The notes under the pieces were generated by a model. It was not told where the DNA came from, did no database searches, and saw only the letters and a list, made by a program, of their open reading frames with translations. Made by a program: the position numbers and the translations under genes. A stretch of DNA of 64,000 bases from Thelonectria olida (lineage: Eukaryota > Ascomycota > Sordariomycetes > Hypocreales > Nectriaceae): the NCBI GenBank assembly GCA_020736575.1, contig JAGPYM010000001.1:3100001-3164000 (forward strand), read 5' to 3'. Below are positions 26,142 through 37,000 of the stretch, piece by piece (within the stretch, counting starts at the first letter, position 1; every line of letters begins with the position of its first letter).

Positions 26142-28300
26142 ATGTCCTACAAAAGATCCCGCACGACATACGAGGCAGATCTTCACGCGCCATACGCTGC
26201 TTTCGGTACTCCGCTGCCTGATGACTCGGAGACCCGCGATGATGGCTCCTACTTGCCGTTATGGAAGCAGGAGGTGAGGGACGAAAGAGGGCGCAAGCGC
26301 CTCCATGGCGCCTTTACTGGAGGCTGGAGCGCAGGGTAAGTTCCTGTGGTGATATGTGACAGGAGAAAGTGCTGACATGGCTACGCAGATACTTCAACAC
26401 TGTCGGCTCCAAGGAAGGGTGGACGCCCTCAACTTTCGTTTCGAGTCGTACCAATCGCCACAGGGATAATACTAAATCGAATCAGGAGCACCGACCGGAG
26501 GATTACATGGATGAGGAGGATCTCGCCGACGCAGCCGAATCTCAAAAGCTCCAGACCTCTCAGGCCTTCGCTGGCCTTGGATCATCTACTCATGAACGCA
26601 TTGATGGAGGCCGAATGGGCGTTTTCAAGGTGGAAGGGGATACCATGGGCTTAAAGCTTCTCAGGACGATGGGTTGGAAAGATGGCCGGGGCATTGGTCC
26701 AAAAGTGCGAAGAAGTGCTCGGCTTGGTCTAGCAGCACCAAGTTCCGGAGCTGGCGAAACGCACCTTTTTGCACCCGACAACACCGAGATGATTCAATTT
26801 GTCCGAAAAGTTGACCGAAAAGGCCTGGGCTATGATGGGGAAACCAAGCTGTCGGGCTTGAGAAATAGCAGTACCCTCCGTGCAGCTGAAGAAGAAGAAG
26901 AAGAAGAGGAGGAGGACTTGTTGAGTGGCAGCCAACGCGGCACCGCTGTGAATCCTCCGAGCAAGAAGAAGTCCGCATCTCGAAGTGGGGGGATTGGAGT
27001 TGGAATTCTCAACGACACGGGATCAGATGAAGAGGACCCCTACGAAATTGGCCCAAAGATCAGATACAACCGTGTCATTGGAGGCGACAAGAAAAAGAAG
27101 AAGACAAAGAAGGCTTCTGCTACGGTTAATCCAACGTTACGGAATGCACCGGTGTTCCTGTCGAAGACAGCACGTGCTGGGAACAGCTTGGCACGATGTC
27201 ATGATGGACGATTACCCTTGGATGGTTTCGTTCTCGCCAAGGTTGTTGAGGACTTGACTGACCTCTTTTTGCAATACGCGCCCCCTCCTGTGCCGCCTGG
27301 CTGGGTTTCATCAAAGAAGCCTTCGGATGAGGCCCATCCATCCGAGTACCTGTCGACTGCCGATGCTGCCAAGGCGTCCACTCATGACGCAAAGTCGCGG
27401 GCTGCGCTTCTCGGGGAGAAAAGTCTGCCGGGCAAGTCCGTCTTCGACTTTCTCTCTAGTTCGGCTCGTGATCGACTTGCTACAGGATCCGGGAAGAAGA
27501 ACTTGCCGCCTGGGCTGGGCGAGGTTCCGGAAGGTTTCGCAATGTCTGAGGAGGAGAAACAACAATCGCTCTGGGACCAGGCACCTCAGCTTGATCGAGA
27601 GACAGCCGTGGCCACAATCGCAAGGGGCTCCTCAGGGCCGTATGCTGATGACGAGGCAAAAAAGGCTCGATATAGAACATACTTGGAGCATTTCGCGACC
27701 GGGCGCCAACCATTGCCCTATAAACCGAAGGCTATGACAGACGACGAGTTTCTACGGGAACTTGGAGAGTTTCACAACTGCGCCAGGATCTTCAAGCCAA
27801 TGACAGGCTTTATGGCATCGCGGTTTACAACAGCCAAGAAGGCATCACCGATTTCGACGGACGGACCGGCTGGCGCAGAGCTATTCTCCAAACCAGAACC
27901 TAAACCATCTGACCCGGCGGAGGAGGCAGCAAAGGTTGGCATGTATGGTAAGTTGACCAGAACGGTCGAGGACTTTTTCCCGACCAGGTTACTTTGCAAA
28001 CGCTTCAACGTGAAAGCACCTGCGCATTCAAGACCGGATAATGAGCCAGACAACGGTTCCAGCTCAAAGGCAAACGAGGCTGGACCGACAAGGGTGGACC
28101 GAGATGCGGAGATGCGGCCAGTGTCGAGGCCCATGTCCGGGGAGATGAAGGCAATAGAAAGTGGCCCTACCGCAATCACAGTATTTGCCACTGCGGAGCC
28201 TGAGACGAGCGTCAATCCGGAGAAGAATGAAGCGGTAGAGGGCAAAGCAGCGCATGAGGAAGTACTCCGGGCGATTTTTGGAGATAGCGATAGTGAATGA
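26142..28300 (+). CDS. G-patch domain protein, GPATCH1-like (DUF1604)
   Basis: Nuclear protein of the GPATCH1 family, associated with spliceosomes; G-patch proteins commonly bind and activate DEAH helicases. Two exons, 26142-26335 and 26389-28300, join in frame to 701 residues; the 53-nt intron has GTAAG and CTACGCAG ends. The N-terminal DUF1604 block runs from the AFGTPLP motif to the [18 protein letters not shown] junction, which the intron splits. A G-patch follows near residues 165-190 ([14 protein letters not shown]). There are acidic runs, a Lys-rich segment near residues 300-320 and a disordered tail. The start is the ATG that opens [14 protein letters not shown]; the in-frame codon upstream at 26025 would only add leader-like sequence. 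Confidence 0.9.
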
Positions 28301-28789
28301 AGCAAGCAGGCGAGTCCCAGGGCTGGACCTGGTTACAGCGACACAGCAATGTCAATGACATGGAGTATCCGACAGTCGACGTCATGTGGAGAATCTAGAA
28401 GCATTGCACATAGATTACTCAGACTTGGACTCAGCATGATGATATGGAATGCCCGGCTTCGAGGAACCTTTCAAAGCGGCCCCGATAATTATTCCATCTC
28501 CTCGTCGATTTCCTAAGTTTGGAAATGCATCTCAAAATTCGATCCCATCCCGCGCAGCCATCTGTTGACAGTTGAAGCTGAGGTTGCTGCAGCTTTGTGT
28601 CAAGCCCCACTCCGTCATCTCCACCCCACTTTGTCACCCTTCCTTCCCAAGACGGGCGGCTAATGGCCCCGGCTCGACAGTAGCGGGCTGTCTCATTGGC
28701 CATTTACTGGCATTCGCGGGGCCCCCAATTTTGGGTTCCCATGCCGCCCAGGCCCGCTGAGAGCCTCTCCGCTCAGTGGTCCAGGCGAG
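28301..28789. other. Intergenic, G-patch 3' end to Whi2-like gene
   Basis: Tandem + strand genes. It should hold the G-patch 3' UTR and the Whi2-like promoter. No RNA gene was seen. Confidence 0.5.
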
Positions 28790-30893
28790 ATGCTTCAGTG
28801 GGGGCCGCACCCTTTCAACCGTCGAATGAGCGGCCGTGGCTGGTCTCTGGGCGTCTCCAGGTTGTCCACTGTCTCTCTGTCTCTGGTTGCATTTGTGTTT
28901 GTTTCTGTTGTTCATCCAACCATCCGACCAACCGCATCTCCGGTCTCATTATATCCTCGACGAAGCGAACAAGTGACGGTCCGAGCTGTGACAACTCCAT
29001 CCTCCCTCAATCACCTTCGGTTTGCTCTCTTCTATGCGCCTACTCTATCTCTGAGCGTCTTTGTTTGGTCCCCTATCCCGTTCACGCCCGTCTCGCCTCG
29101 AACCGGTGAAGCTCCTCCTCTCCTTCCGCCTCCTCTCCTCGACGTCTTTTCACTTGGCATCGATCCCTCGTCGCGGTGTCTTGTCCCCGCTCGAACCCAT
29201 CACATCTGCTTCCGCACGCAGCAGCGATCCAACAAATCCGCCACCCTGTCCGCCTCGCAGGAATCTGGTATCGGACCGTCCGTGTCCTGGGAGTTTGAGA
29301 AGAAGACGCCCTCAACCACTTCCTCATCGGCAGCATCCAGCATCCGTACCTTGCCGATCCATCATCTCGATTCGAACGATCCCGACACCCATATCCTCCT
29401 GTGTCGCGACCAGTCCCCCCCGCCGCAGTATCCCGCCTCTGAGGCGTCCTCCTCCCACCCACCACCTTTCTCGTCGCTCTTTTCGCCGCCGGAACACGCA
29501 CCCGAGCGTACCGGCAAGTTCCCTGTTGTCGTTGTTGAAGGAGAAGCATCTGGTTCTACCGCCGCGCCTGCCTACGAATCCGCTCCGCGCGAGGATCACG
29601 CTTTTGACCCAGACCAATCTACAAGGGCCTTTCGCGACCCTGTTGCTGAGACCAAGCGCGCACTTCCTCGGGATACTAAGGGAGAGACTAGTCGCAAGGA
29701 CGACGACGCTGAACCGCCACCAGCATATTCGGAAGGAGACAGCCCTCTCCTATCATTCTCATATCTAATGGCTGCCGCCGGAGGAGCTTCGAGTATCATT
29801 ACTCAGGTCCAGCAAGGAGGACCGCCGCCTGTCAATACCCTTGGAGGTTAGTGGCATGATGGAATCAGGGAACCGAGGGTTTCCTGGACATGAGCTTTGG
29901 ACTGATTGGTGTGATTAGATGTTGGTGCTGATGAGACTATCGCCTTGGACTTACGGTACGTCTCTACTAGTGGCTCCTTGCGACGATTGCATCTACTGAC
30001 AATTGCAAAAGAGGCACCCGTTTCTACCTCTCCCGAGACGAACTTCTCACCCTACCCGAGTTTGTGCTGCTTTCTCTATTCCCCAACGGCCTGTTCCCCG
30101 AAGGACGTGCAGGAGGGTTCCAAGATGGCGATGTGGTGCAAGTAGACGTACGTTGAATGACTCCTTGCTGAGATCTGTGGACTCCACTAATTCTGGTGCG
30201 ATACTAGTACGACCCAGCCTCACTCCAGTACATGCTGGATTTCTTCAGGGGTGTTGCCGAGTCTATTCCTACAGAAACTGACTCACAGCCGGAAGAGGAG
30301 GTGATACCGCTTGGAGGCGGAGGTCGTGACGATGCCAAGCGTGCCGGCATCATCGTATTGCGTGAAGATCTTGATTTCTACGCCATCCCTCCGAGACCCG
30401 ACATAGACCAGGTTAATATGATTGAGGTTAAGCGTGCTGCCGCTCAAGCTCTACAGCAGCAGGATGGTATCTTTTCCGGCCTTAAGCGAAGCGACGAGCC
30501 TGGTACCACGGAGGCGCATCTCATTGAGATGCTGACAGCTGGGTAAGTGAACTTTCTCCGTTCGAATACATACTTGGAGAGAGCGATGGCTCATACTTTT
30601 CCTATAGAGGCTTCAACCATGACGACACATGGGGCCACCGAGCTGGCGAGCCTAACAAGGCTGTCATCTGTAGTCTTGCACTGGCTCGTCTTCGTACTGA
30701 CATTCGCGGCACTGAGATGACTTCTGGCGCGATGGGCATGGCCCAGAAGCTGCTGCTCTTTTGGCGCAAACCCGCCCGACGCTGTTGGTGGGAGGGGGTT
30801 GAGCTCGACAACGTTCAAGGCGTTGAGGGCAAACTCAAGGTCTGGATCCGAAGAGTCTGGACTCTGGAGATGAGCGTCATTGGCTTGCGATAA
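28790..30893 (+). CDS. Whi2-like general stress response regulator (BTB-like fold)
   Basis: Related to yeast Whi2, which activates Psr phosphatases and restrains TORC1 under nutrient stress. The secure part has five exons: up to 29846, 29919-29955, 30012-30147, 30208-30542 and 30608-30893, all in phase. Conserved blocks are ETIALDLRGTRFYLSRDELL, FVLLSLFPNGLFP, VDYDPASLQYMLDFFR, REDLDFYAIPPR and LLLFWRKPARRCWWEGVEL, which form a BTB/KCTD-like fold plus a conserved C-terminus ending SVIGLR. The N-terminus is unresolved. The frame is open back to an ATG at 28790, but the first 150 or so codons look like a CT-rich leader and the next in-frame ATG in the conserved part is only at 29767. Homologs have conserved sequence just before that point, so an unseen 5' intron is likely. 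Trust the end more than the start. Confidence 0.85.
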
Positions 30894-31373
30894 AAAACGC
30901 GGTGTTGATATTCTTGTATTTCTTCAGCTATTGCCCCCTTCACATATGATTCCCTTTGTTTCCTACCGACATACCATAGTTTCACCATCTTTTCAGAGAC
31001 CCCGAGTTGATAAGAGCGTTTGGTTGGGGATTGTGTGAACACGCGCGGGAGAGGGAGGGTCGACAGTTTTGCGGCGGGCGTCAGGGTGGCATTGGACTCT
31101 AGTTTTATTCTACTTCACTTGGTTATAAACAAACAAACCCTTGCTGTATGTAGTTTCTATCCAAGCCCTCTTTTCTTACGTGCCATTGAGTTCCGGTTAC
31201 TCGAGTTATAAGGGGACGGAGGCTGCCTGACTTCAGTTTATGGCTCAAGTTGAAATGGTATGACATAATGGATTATTCTATCTAGTACACATGCAGAGTC
31301 GAAGCTATTTACGTGAATGGTGCATTAACAAGTCTTACTAGCATAGAACCAAGATTGAGGTCGTCATGATCGA
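30894..31373. other. Convergent intergenic region
   Basis: Lies between the 3' ends of the Whi2-like gene (+) and the PAN-domain gene (-). It should hold both 3' UTRs. Nothing else was seen. Confidence 0.5.
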
Positions 31374-33359
31374 TCAATCATTGGCACCCTGGCCGCCTGA
31401 GTTACCAATCGTTGTCGGGCCGCAGGTAGAGCAGCCTATTTCGTAGTAGCCGTTGGCGCTAGCAGCATACATGAACTGCAATTCGAACGAGTTGACGTTC
31501 AAGAGTGTGCAGTATTCGCCATTGTACGAGATGGTCTTGCACAGCGAGTTGAGCGAGCAGCGGTCAATGCAGCGCTGGTATCCATCCAATGTCCCAAATC
31601 GTACCGTCTCGATGGTCTCGGCGGCGCCGGCGTTGGAGGTTCCTCGCGCGCCGCAGATCAGCTCGGACGAGCTCAGCCACAAGTCGTCAATGAGGACCTT
31701 GGAGGCCATGCCGGACTGGTCGGTTGCTCCGTGGCAGTACATGGACAGCGTGAAGTCGAAATCGGAGACCTGAGGCTCAAAGGTGATCTGACCTTGGTAG
31801 TAGTTGTCGAGGGCCGGTTGCTCCTCGAACAGGTAGTGGTATTCACCAAGGGTCCCGTGGTTTGGATCGATCAGAGAAAATTTGCATCCGCCGTTGGTGC
31901 CAATCTGGTGAAAGGAGAAATAGAAGTTAAAATCGTACGCGCGGTGAGGTTCCAGCGTGATGGACTGCCAGAGCTTGGCCTCATAGCCAAACAAAGCGTC
32001 CTCGGTAGAGCTGCCCAGGTTGTCAGCAACACATTCAAAGTTGGGATTGAGAAGGAGAAGAGCAACATACAAATAGACATCGCCGCTATGAGGATACTTT
32101 CCATCATTTGCGTACTCAAAGTACCCCGAGTGCGTTTGCCACGGGTATCCGAGAGAACCCGAGCGCTTCTGCTTCTGCGCCTGATTCTCTTCGAAGCCAG
32201 GGTTTTGGAGCAAGTTCGTGTTGTCAGGGCTGCTTGTGGGAGTACAGAGAGCATCATAGGGCGTGGTAGCGGGAGGGGGGGTTGCAGGAGGTCGGACGTA
32301 TGGTGATCCGTCCGGGTTGGTGCACTCATAGCAGCCCATCTCAAAGACGTAGAAGCCGTCGTCGTCGCTGCCGGGGGTGAACCAGAGGTCGTCGGCAGAC
32401 TCGCGGTAAAGCTCGCAACTGGCGTCTTCCTTCCACACGAAGGTCTCGCATTCACCTCGCTTGGCGCACTTGAGGAGGCACTGGTCGTAAGTGATACCGG
32501 CATGGGTCTCGTACAGCTGAGTGAATTTCGTGCGAACATCGCCCGCATCGCCGCAGTGGAAGTACTGCAGCCTTTTCACACGCTTCTCGACCTGGCCCTC
32601 GCGCTTTTGCTTCCTGCGTCTGAAATCGCAGGTTAGCTCAGGCTCAGTAGGTGTTGGAGTTGTCGGTGTGTGCACGGGAGTAGTTGGCGTGTTCACTGGC
32701 GTATTCACGGGCGTCGTTGGGGTAGTTCCTAGGGTTGTCTGCGAAGGAGTAGTCTGAGGAGTCGCCTCTGCAGGTGTCGTGGAAGAAGACGACGTGGAAG
32801 TACCAGGGCAAGAGAAGCACGACAGGTCAAAGAAGTAGTAGCCTCCCGTACCGATGGTGATGCCGAGACCGGCGGCAGGCCCGGTGTTGAGTGCGCACCA
32901 CCCGCTGCCATCGTGGATCATCGACTCGCAGCCTGGAGTTTTGGAGCATTGATAGGCACATTCCTCAAAGCTAACATCGAGTACCGACTTGATACGGGGC
33001 GCAACGTTGGAGTAAATTCCCCTTCTACCGCAAATCTGGGCTTGGCGGCTTCGAAGACTTTCATCGCGCAGGGGGGGTTCGAAGATACCAGTAAAGTCGC
33101 ACACTGGTGCGGCGGACGTGGTGCTGGAGGTCGAGGTGGTTGAGCTGGGAGTTGTTGCTGGTGTGACGGCCGGGGTTGTAAGTGAGGGAGTCGATGACGG
33201 TGTGTTCTCTGGGGTTGTGAGAGAAGAAGTCGACGAAGGGGTGGCGCCCGGAGTTGTCAGAGAAGAAGTCGACGACGAACTCACTCGACATGGGCCAGCA
33301 TCAACACCCATGAAAGAGAATGCTGCAAGAGCGAGGACGATGACCTTCGAGGGAGCCAT
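31374..33359 (-). CDS. Secreted PAN/Apple-domain protein with Thr-rich linkers
   Basis: Predicted extracellular or wall-associated protein. The ATG at 33359 opens a clear signal peptide (MAPSKVIVLALAAFSFM, cleavage likely near VDAG); an upstream in-frame ATG at 33387 would bury it. Order: signal peptide; Ser/Thr-rich repeats with TTP and TPSS units; PAN-like module 1 (Cys-rich, ending DLSCFSC); a Thr/Pro linker; PAN-like module 2 (ending MGCYEC); a beta-sandwich-like region opening NPGFEE, resembling carbohydrate-binding modules; PAN-like module 3 (ending IGCSTC). The frame is open throughout, but 32011-32070 is very probably a 60-nt intron with a GTATGT donor, CTGAC branch and GGGCAG acceptor. 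Removing it deletes 20 odd hydrophobic residues and leaves 641. PAN and CBM-like modules suggest carbohydrate or protein binding; no catalytic domain or GPI tail is seen. Confidence 0.82.
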   Translation of the reverse strand: MAPSKVIVLALAAFSFMGVDAGPCRVSSSSTSSLTTPGATPSSTSSLTTPENTPSSTPSLTTPAVTPATTPSSTTSTSSTTSAAPVCDFTGIFEPPLRDESLRSRQAQICGRRGIYSNVAPRIKSVLDVSFEECAYQCSKTPGCESMIHDGSGWCALNTGPAAGLGITIGTGGYYFFDLSCFSCPGTSTSSSSTTPAEATPQTTPSQTTLGTTPTTPVNTPVNTPTTPVHTPTTPTPTEPELTCDFRRRKQKREGQVEKRVKRLQYFHCGDAGDVRTKFTQLYETHAGITYDQCLLKCAKRGECETFVWKEDASCELYRESADDLWFTPGSDDDGFYVFEMGCYECTNPDGSPYVRPPATPPPATTPYDALCTPTSSPDNTNLLQNPGFEENQAQKQKRSGSLGYPWQTHSGYFEYANDGKYPHSGDVYLYVALLLLNPNFECVADNLGSSTEDALFGYEAKLWQSITLEPHRAYDFNFYFSFHQIGTNGGCKFSLIDPNHGTLGEYHYLFEEQPALDNYYQGQITFEPQVSDFDFTLSMYCHGATDQSGMASKVLIDDLWLSSSELICGARGTSNAGAAETIETVRFGTLDGYQRCIDRCSLNSLCKTISYNGEYCTLLNVNSFELQFMYAASANGYYEIGCSTCGPTTIGNSGGQGAND

Positions 33360-34098
33360 CTTACCCGTTGTTACGTACACGAAGTACAATAGTAAAGACA
33401 GGACGCGGCGTACACAACCAACAATGTATCCAAGGCGAATGGGGGCAGCCGCCGTTGACTATGATATAAGTCGACAGAGTCTATAGAGCCTCGGCCCCTA
33501 AACAAACGATAGCCCATTTCGAAAGATTGGGCTGACGGCTGATGAGCCGATTTTAGCATAAGAAGAAAGTTAAGCATCGCGGTTGGAAGTTAGTCAACGT
33601 TGGCCGTCCTCGTCGAGTTGCTAGTCCGGAGAGAATGCTCCAGTTCAAAGGCCTGGACTCGTTAGTGCCCCTGAGCTGGGGAGAGACTATCGATTTCTTG
33701 ATGCACGCTTGTGTGGGCTTTGACTGGGAATCACAATCTCTCTCGGTCCCGGGTTTCTGGAAGACGCCCGATTTCGGGACTTACTCATAGGGCTAGACAT
33801 TGCTTTTCGGCCCTGCCGACGCTTCTCGGTGACGTCGTGAGGCAGACTTGCACCGGTTGGGCAGCTGAGGTTGGTGTTTTGTGTAGTTAAGAAGCAAGCT
33901 GCATGCATGGCGGGTTGAGTAATTGAAACAAAATGGCCATGATCAACCACGCCATGTGCAGTACGCAACCTGTGTCTAACAATGATGTTTTATCGTCAAT
34001 TGGTATCTATTTGGTGAATTGGTACGCCAGGCTTCCTTTCTCTAAACCCCCAGTCTATTAAATCCCATATTCTAATCGCTATTTCCTTCTACATGTCT
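33360..34098. other. Intergenic, PAN gene promoter and ABC transporter 3' end
   Basis: Both flanking genes are on the minus strand. No additional gene, RNA or repeat was recognised. Confidence 0.5.
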
Positions 34099-37000
34099 CT
34101 ATTCCTCTCTTTTCCGTTGAAAGGGCTTCTTCACCAAGTCCACAAGCTTGCCCAGAGGACCAAAGATGTATCCCAGCCCAAAACCATATCCGCGAACACG
34201 AACCGTGTAGATGAAGAAATACACAAGCATCCAATTCGAGATGCAGAAAGCGAGAAAGATGCCAAAGTCTCGCCACTTCTGGCCCGCCTCAATGTTCAGC
34301 GTCTTGAGGAACTGGTTGCCGTTGCTGTAGGCGCAGTACTGGCAATTGCTCGTGGCATCTGGGTTGAGGAGATAGCCGCCGGCTGACTTGGCAAAGTCTC
34401 CCGCATAGTCGAAGCATGTTTGGTTCGGCGGAGCGTCGAAACGAGCCGTTTCTTGAGGATCGCAACGCACGTTGGCGTTGTCCAAGGTGGCCGCCAACAT
34501 GCCGCTGATCCAGTATGTGGACGGGTTGACCCAGTACATCCAGTACTTCCAGAAGACGGGGAGCGCCGAGTAGGCTCGGACCACGCCGTTGAAGAGACCA
34601 AACATGACGAAGAAGAAGGGAAGGACCTAAGGCGTGCTGTTAGATGGGGCGTATCTCGACTGCATGCCGGAGAAGACTTACGTTGGAAATGACGGTGAAG
34701 CTCGGCGCAAAGGCACAAATCCACTGACCCCAGCTGCTCATGAAGATGAACATCAGGATGGTCATGAGGAAAGAGTAGCCAGAGACCGAGCTCTGAGTCG
34801 GCAAGCCCGTGGGCCAGTACCACAGCACCCAGTACAGGAATCCCGAGACGATGGCGGCCGGGATCTCGGCGACGATGTTGGCCGTGCAGAAGGCCACCCA
34901 TCCGTAGATGCGCGAAGGGTACTCGCGAGCCTGCCAAAGAGCCATGTTGGTGAAGAACTTGGGCACCACAGAGTTGACGATGGTGGGCGGCACCGTGATG
35001 ATGAGGAAGCAGGTGAACATGCGGTTCTGCATGTCTTGCAGCGAGTCGCCCAGGTTCCAGAAGGTGAAGCCGTTGAAGATGCCGATAATGACGGCCGTGA
35101 AGAACTTGCCGTACAGGTACGAGGGGTCTCGCCAGTACTGTCTGAACATGCGCTTGGTGAGCTCGATGCACTGCAGCCAGGTAGACACGGCGAATTCGCG
35201 GTGGTCCTTGGACTCATGGGCCTCGGACTGCGCCTGTGTCTGTCTCATGGCATCAATCTCCTCGTTAACCAGCTTGGCCTCGTTGCTGTGTAGCCATTCT
35301 TCATTCCAGTTAATCTTAGTGCCGTCGGGTTTCCTGTGAGGACGAGCCGCCGTCTCGAGGATGAACTCGGCAATGTTCTTGTTGGGGGACACACGGCGCC
35401 GCGGTCGGCAAAGTACTTGACAATGTGATGACCGCCTTGGCCCATGGGACCAAAGTAAAAGGTGTTGCCGCCGGGGTTCAGCGCCAGAACCATGTCAAAC
35501 TGTTCGATGAGGACCGAGCTGGGCTGATGGATGGTGCAGATGATGGCTTGGCCGGCGCGGCTGAGCTTCTTCAGGAAACGGATAATCGAGTACGCCGACT
35601 GCGAGTCCAAGCCCGAGGTGGGCTCGTCGAGGAAGAGGAGCAGAGATGGCTTCGCGGCAAGCTCGACGCCAATCGTGAGCCGCTTGCGCTGTTCCACGCC
35701 TAGAGACAAGACGATAGCATCCTCGAGTTCGTTGAGCTCCAAGAGGTCAATGATCTTGTCCACGTAGGCAATCTTCTCGGCACGGGGGATAGAGGCGTCT
35801 TGGCGGAGGATGGCGGAGAATTCGATGGCCTCGCGCACCGTTTGAGTCTGGTCGTGGATGTCTCCTTGCAGACAGAAGCCAGTGTTGCGTTGGAAGTCGG
35901 AGCTCAGGGGGCGTCCGTCGACGAGCATCTCGCCCGAGACAACACCAACCGTCTGGCGCTGGGAGAGCGTGTTGAGAAGAGTTGTCTTGCCAGCGCCGGA
36001 AGCTCCCATCAGGGCAACCATGACGCCGGGCTTGGCATATCCGTTGACATTGTTCAAGAGCTTGCGTTCTCCTCCCAAGTAGGGCACCGTGTACTCGAGG
36101 TTGCGCCAGGTGAAGACGGACTGGCTGTCGGTGATCTGCTCGAGAACCTCGTCGTCGTTCGACGCACCGCGAGAGTTGCCTAAAACCGTTGAAGAGGATT
36201 CATTATTGCCGGCAGCCTTTTCCTCATCGGCAGGCCCAGAAGCCTTGCGAAGTCGGTCCTTGACTTTGCGGCTGTTGTTGAAGATCAAGGCGCCGCCGCC
36301 GCCACCGGCAAAGCTGACAACCTCGGTCGCAAGCACGGTGACAAGAGTATACAAGACGCCAAAAGCAATGACGACTCCGAAGTTGCGCCAAAGATTTGAA
36401 CGGCTGTAGTTGTACGTCGTTTGGAGATAGTCGCTGCCAGACACCGAGTGGGCATTCACACCAGCGCCGCTAACAGCACAGCCCTGGTATTGAGACTGGA
36501 TGCCAGGTCCCTGAGGAACAAGCTGGTTCGGGGCGCAAGGCATCTCGCGGTTGTACAGCTCGCTGGTCAAGACACCTTCGAAGGCATAACTAATGGGGTT
36601 TACCCAGTACAGCCAGCCGAACCAGATGTAGTCCTTCAAGAGCTGTGTCTTGGGGATGACGTAGCCGGTGAAGATGACGAGTACGTTGAGCGAGATACTG
36701 GCGAAGCGGACCGCCGTGTTGATCTCGGGCGAGACGGCGGCGAACATTCGGTACATGGCCGTGACCATGATGGTCGTGACGTAGACGAAGAGCAGGTAGA
36801 TCCAGAACTTGCCAGCATCGACATCGAGGCCAGTCATGAAGTACATGATGACGCCGAAGATGCAGACTTGAATCGCGATGACGGGGAAATCGAGCAGGAT
36901 GCGGGCGAGCGAGACGGCAGACGGTCGGTAAAAGGCATAATCCTTGTGTCGACCGACAACAGGGCGTCCGGACACGGCTCGCATGAGCTCGGCCAGCTGC

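Noticed and set aside
35383..35392. Programmed ribosomal frameshift in the ABC transporter
   Set aside because: The site does not match a good slippery heptamer, and a missing base in a C run is simpler.
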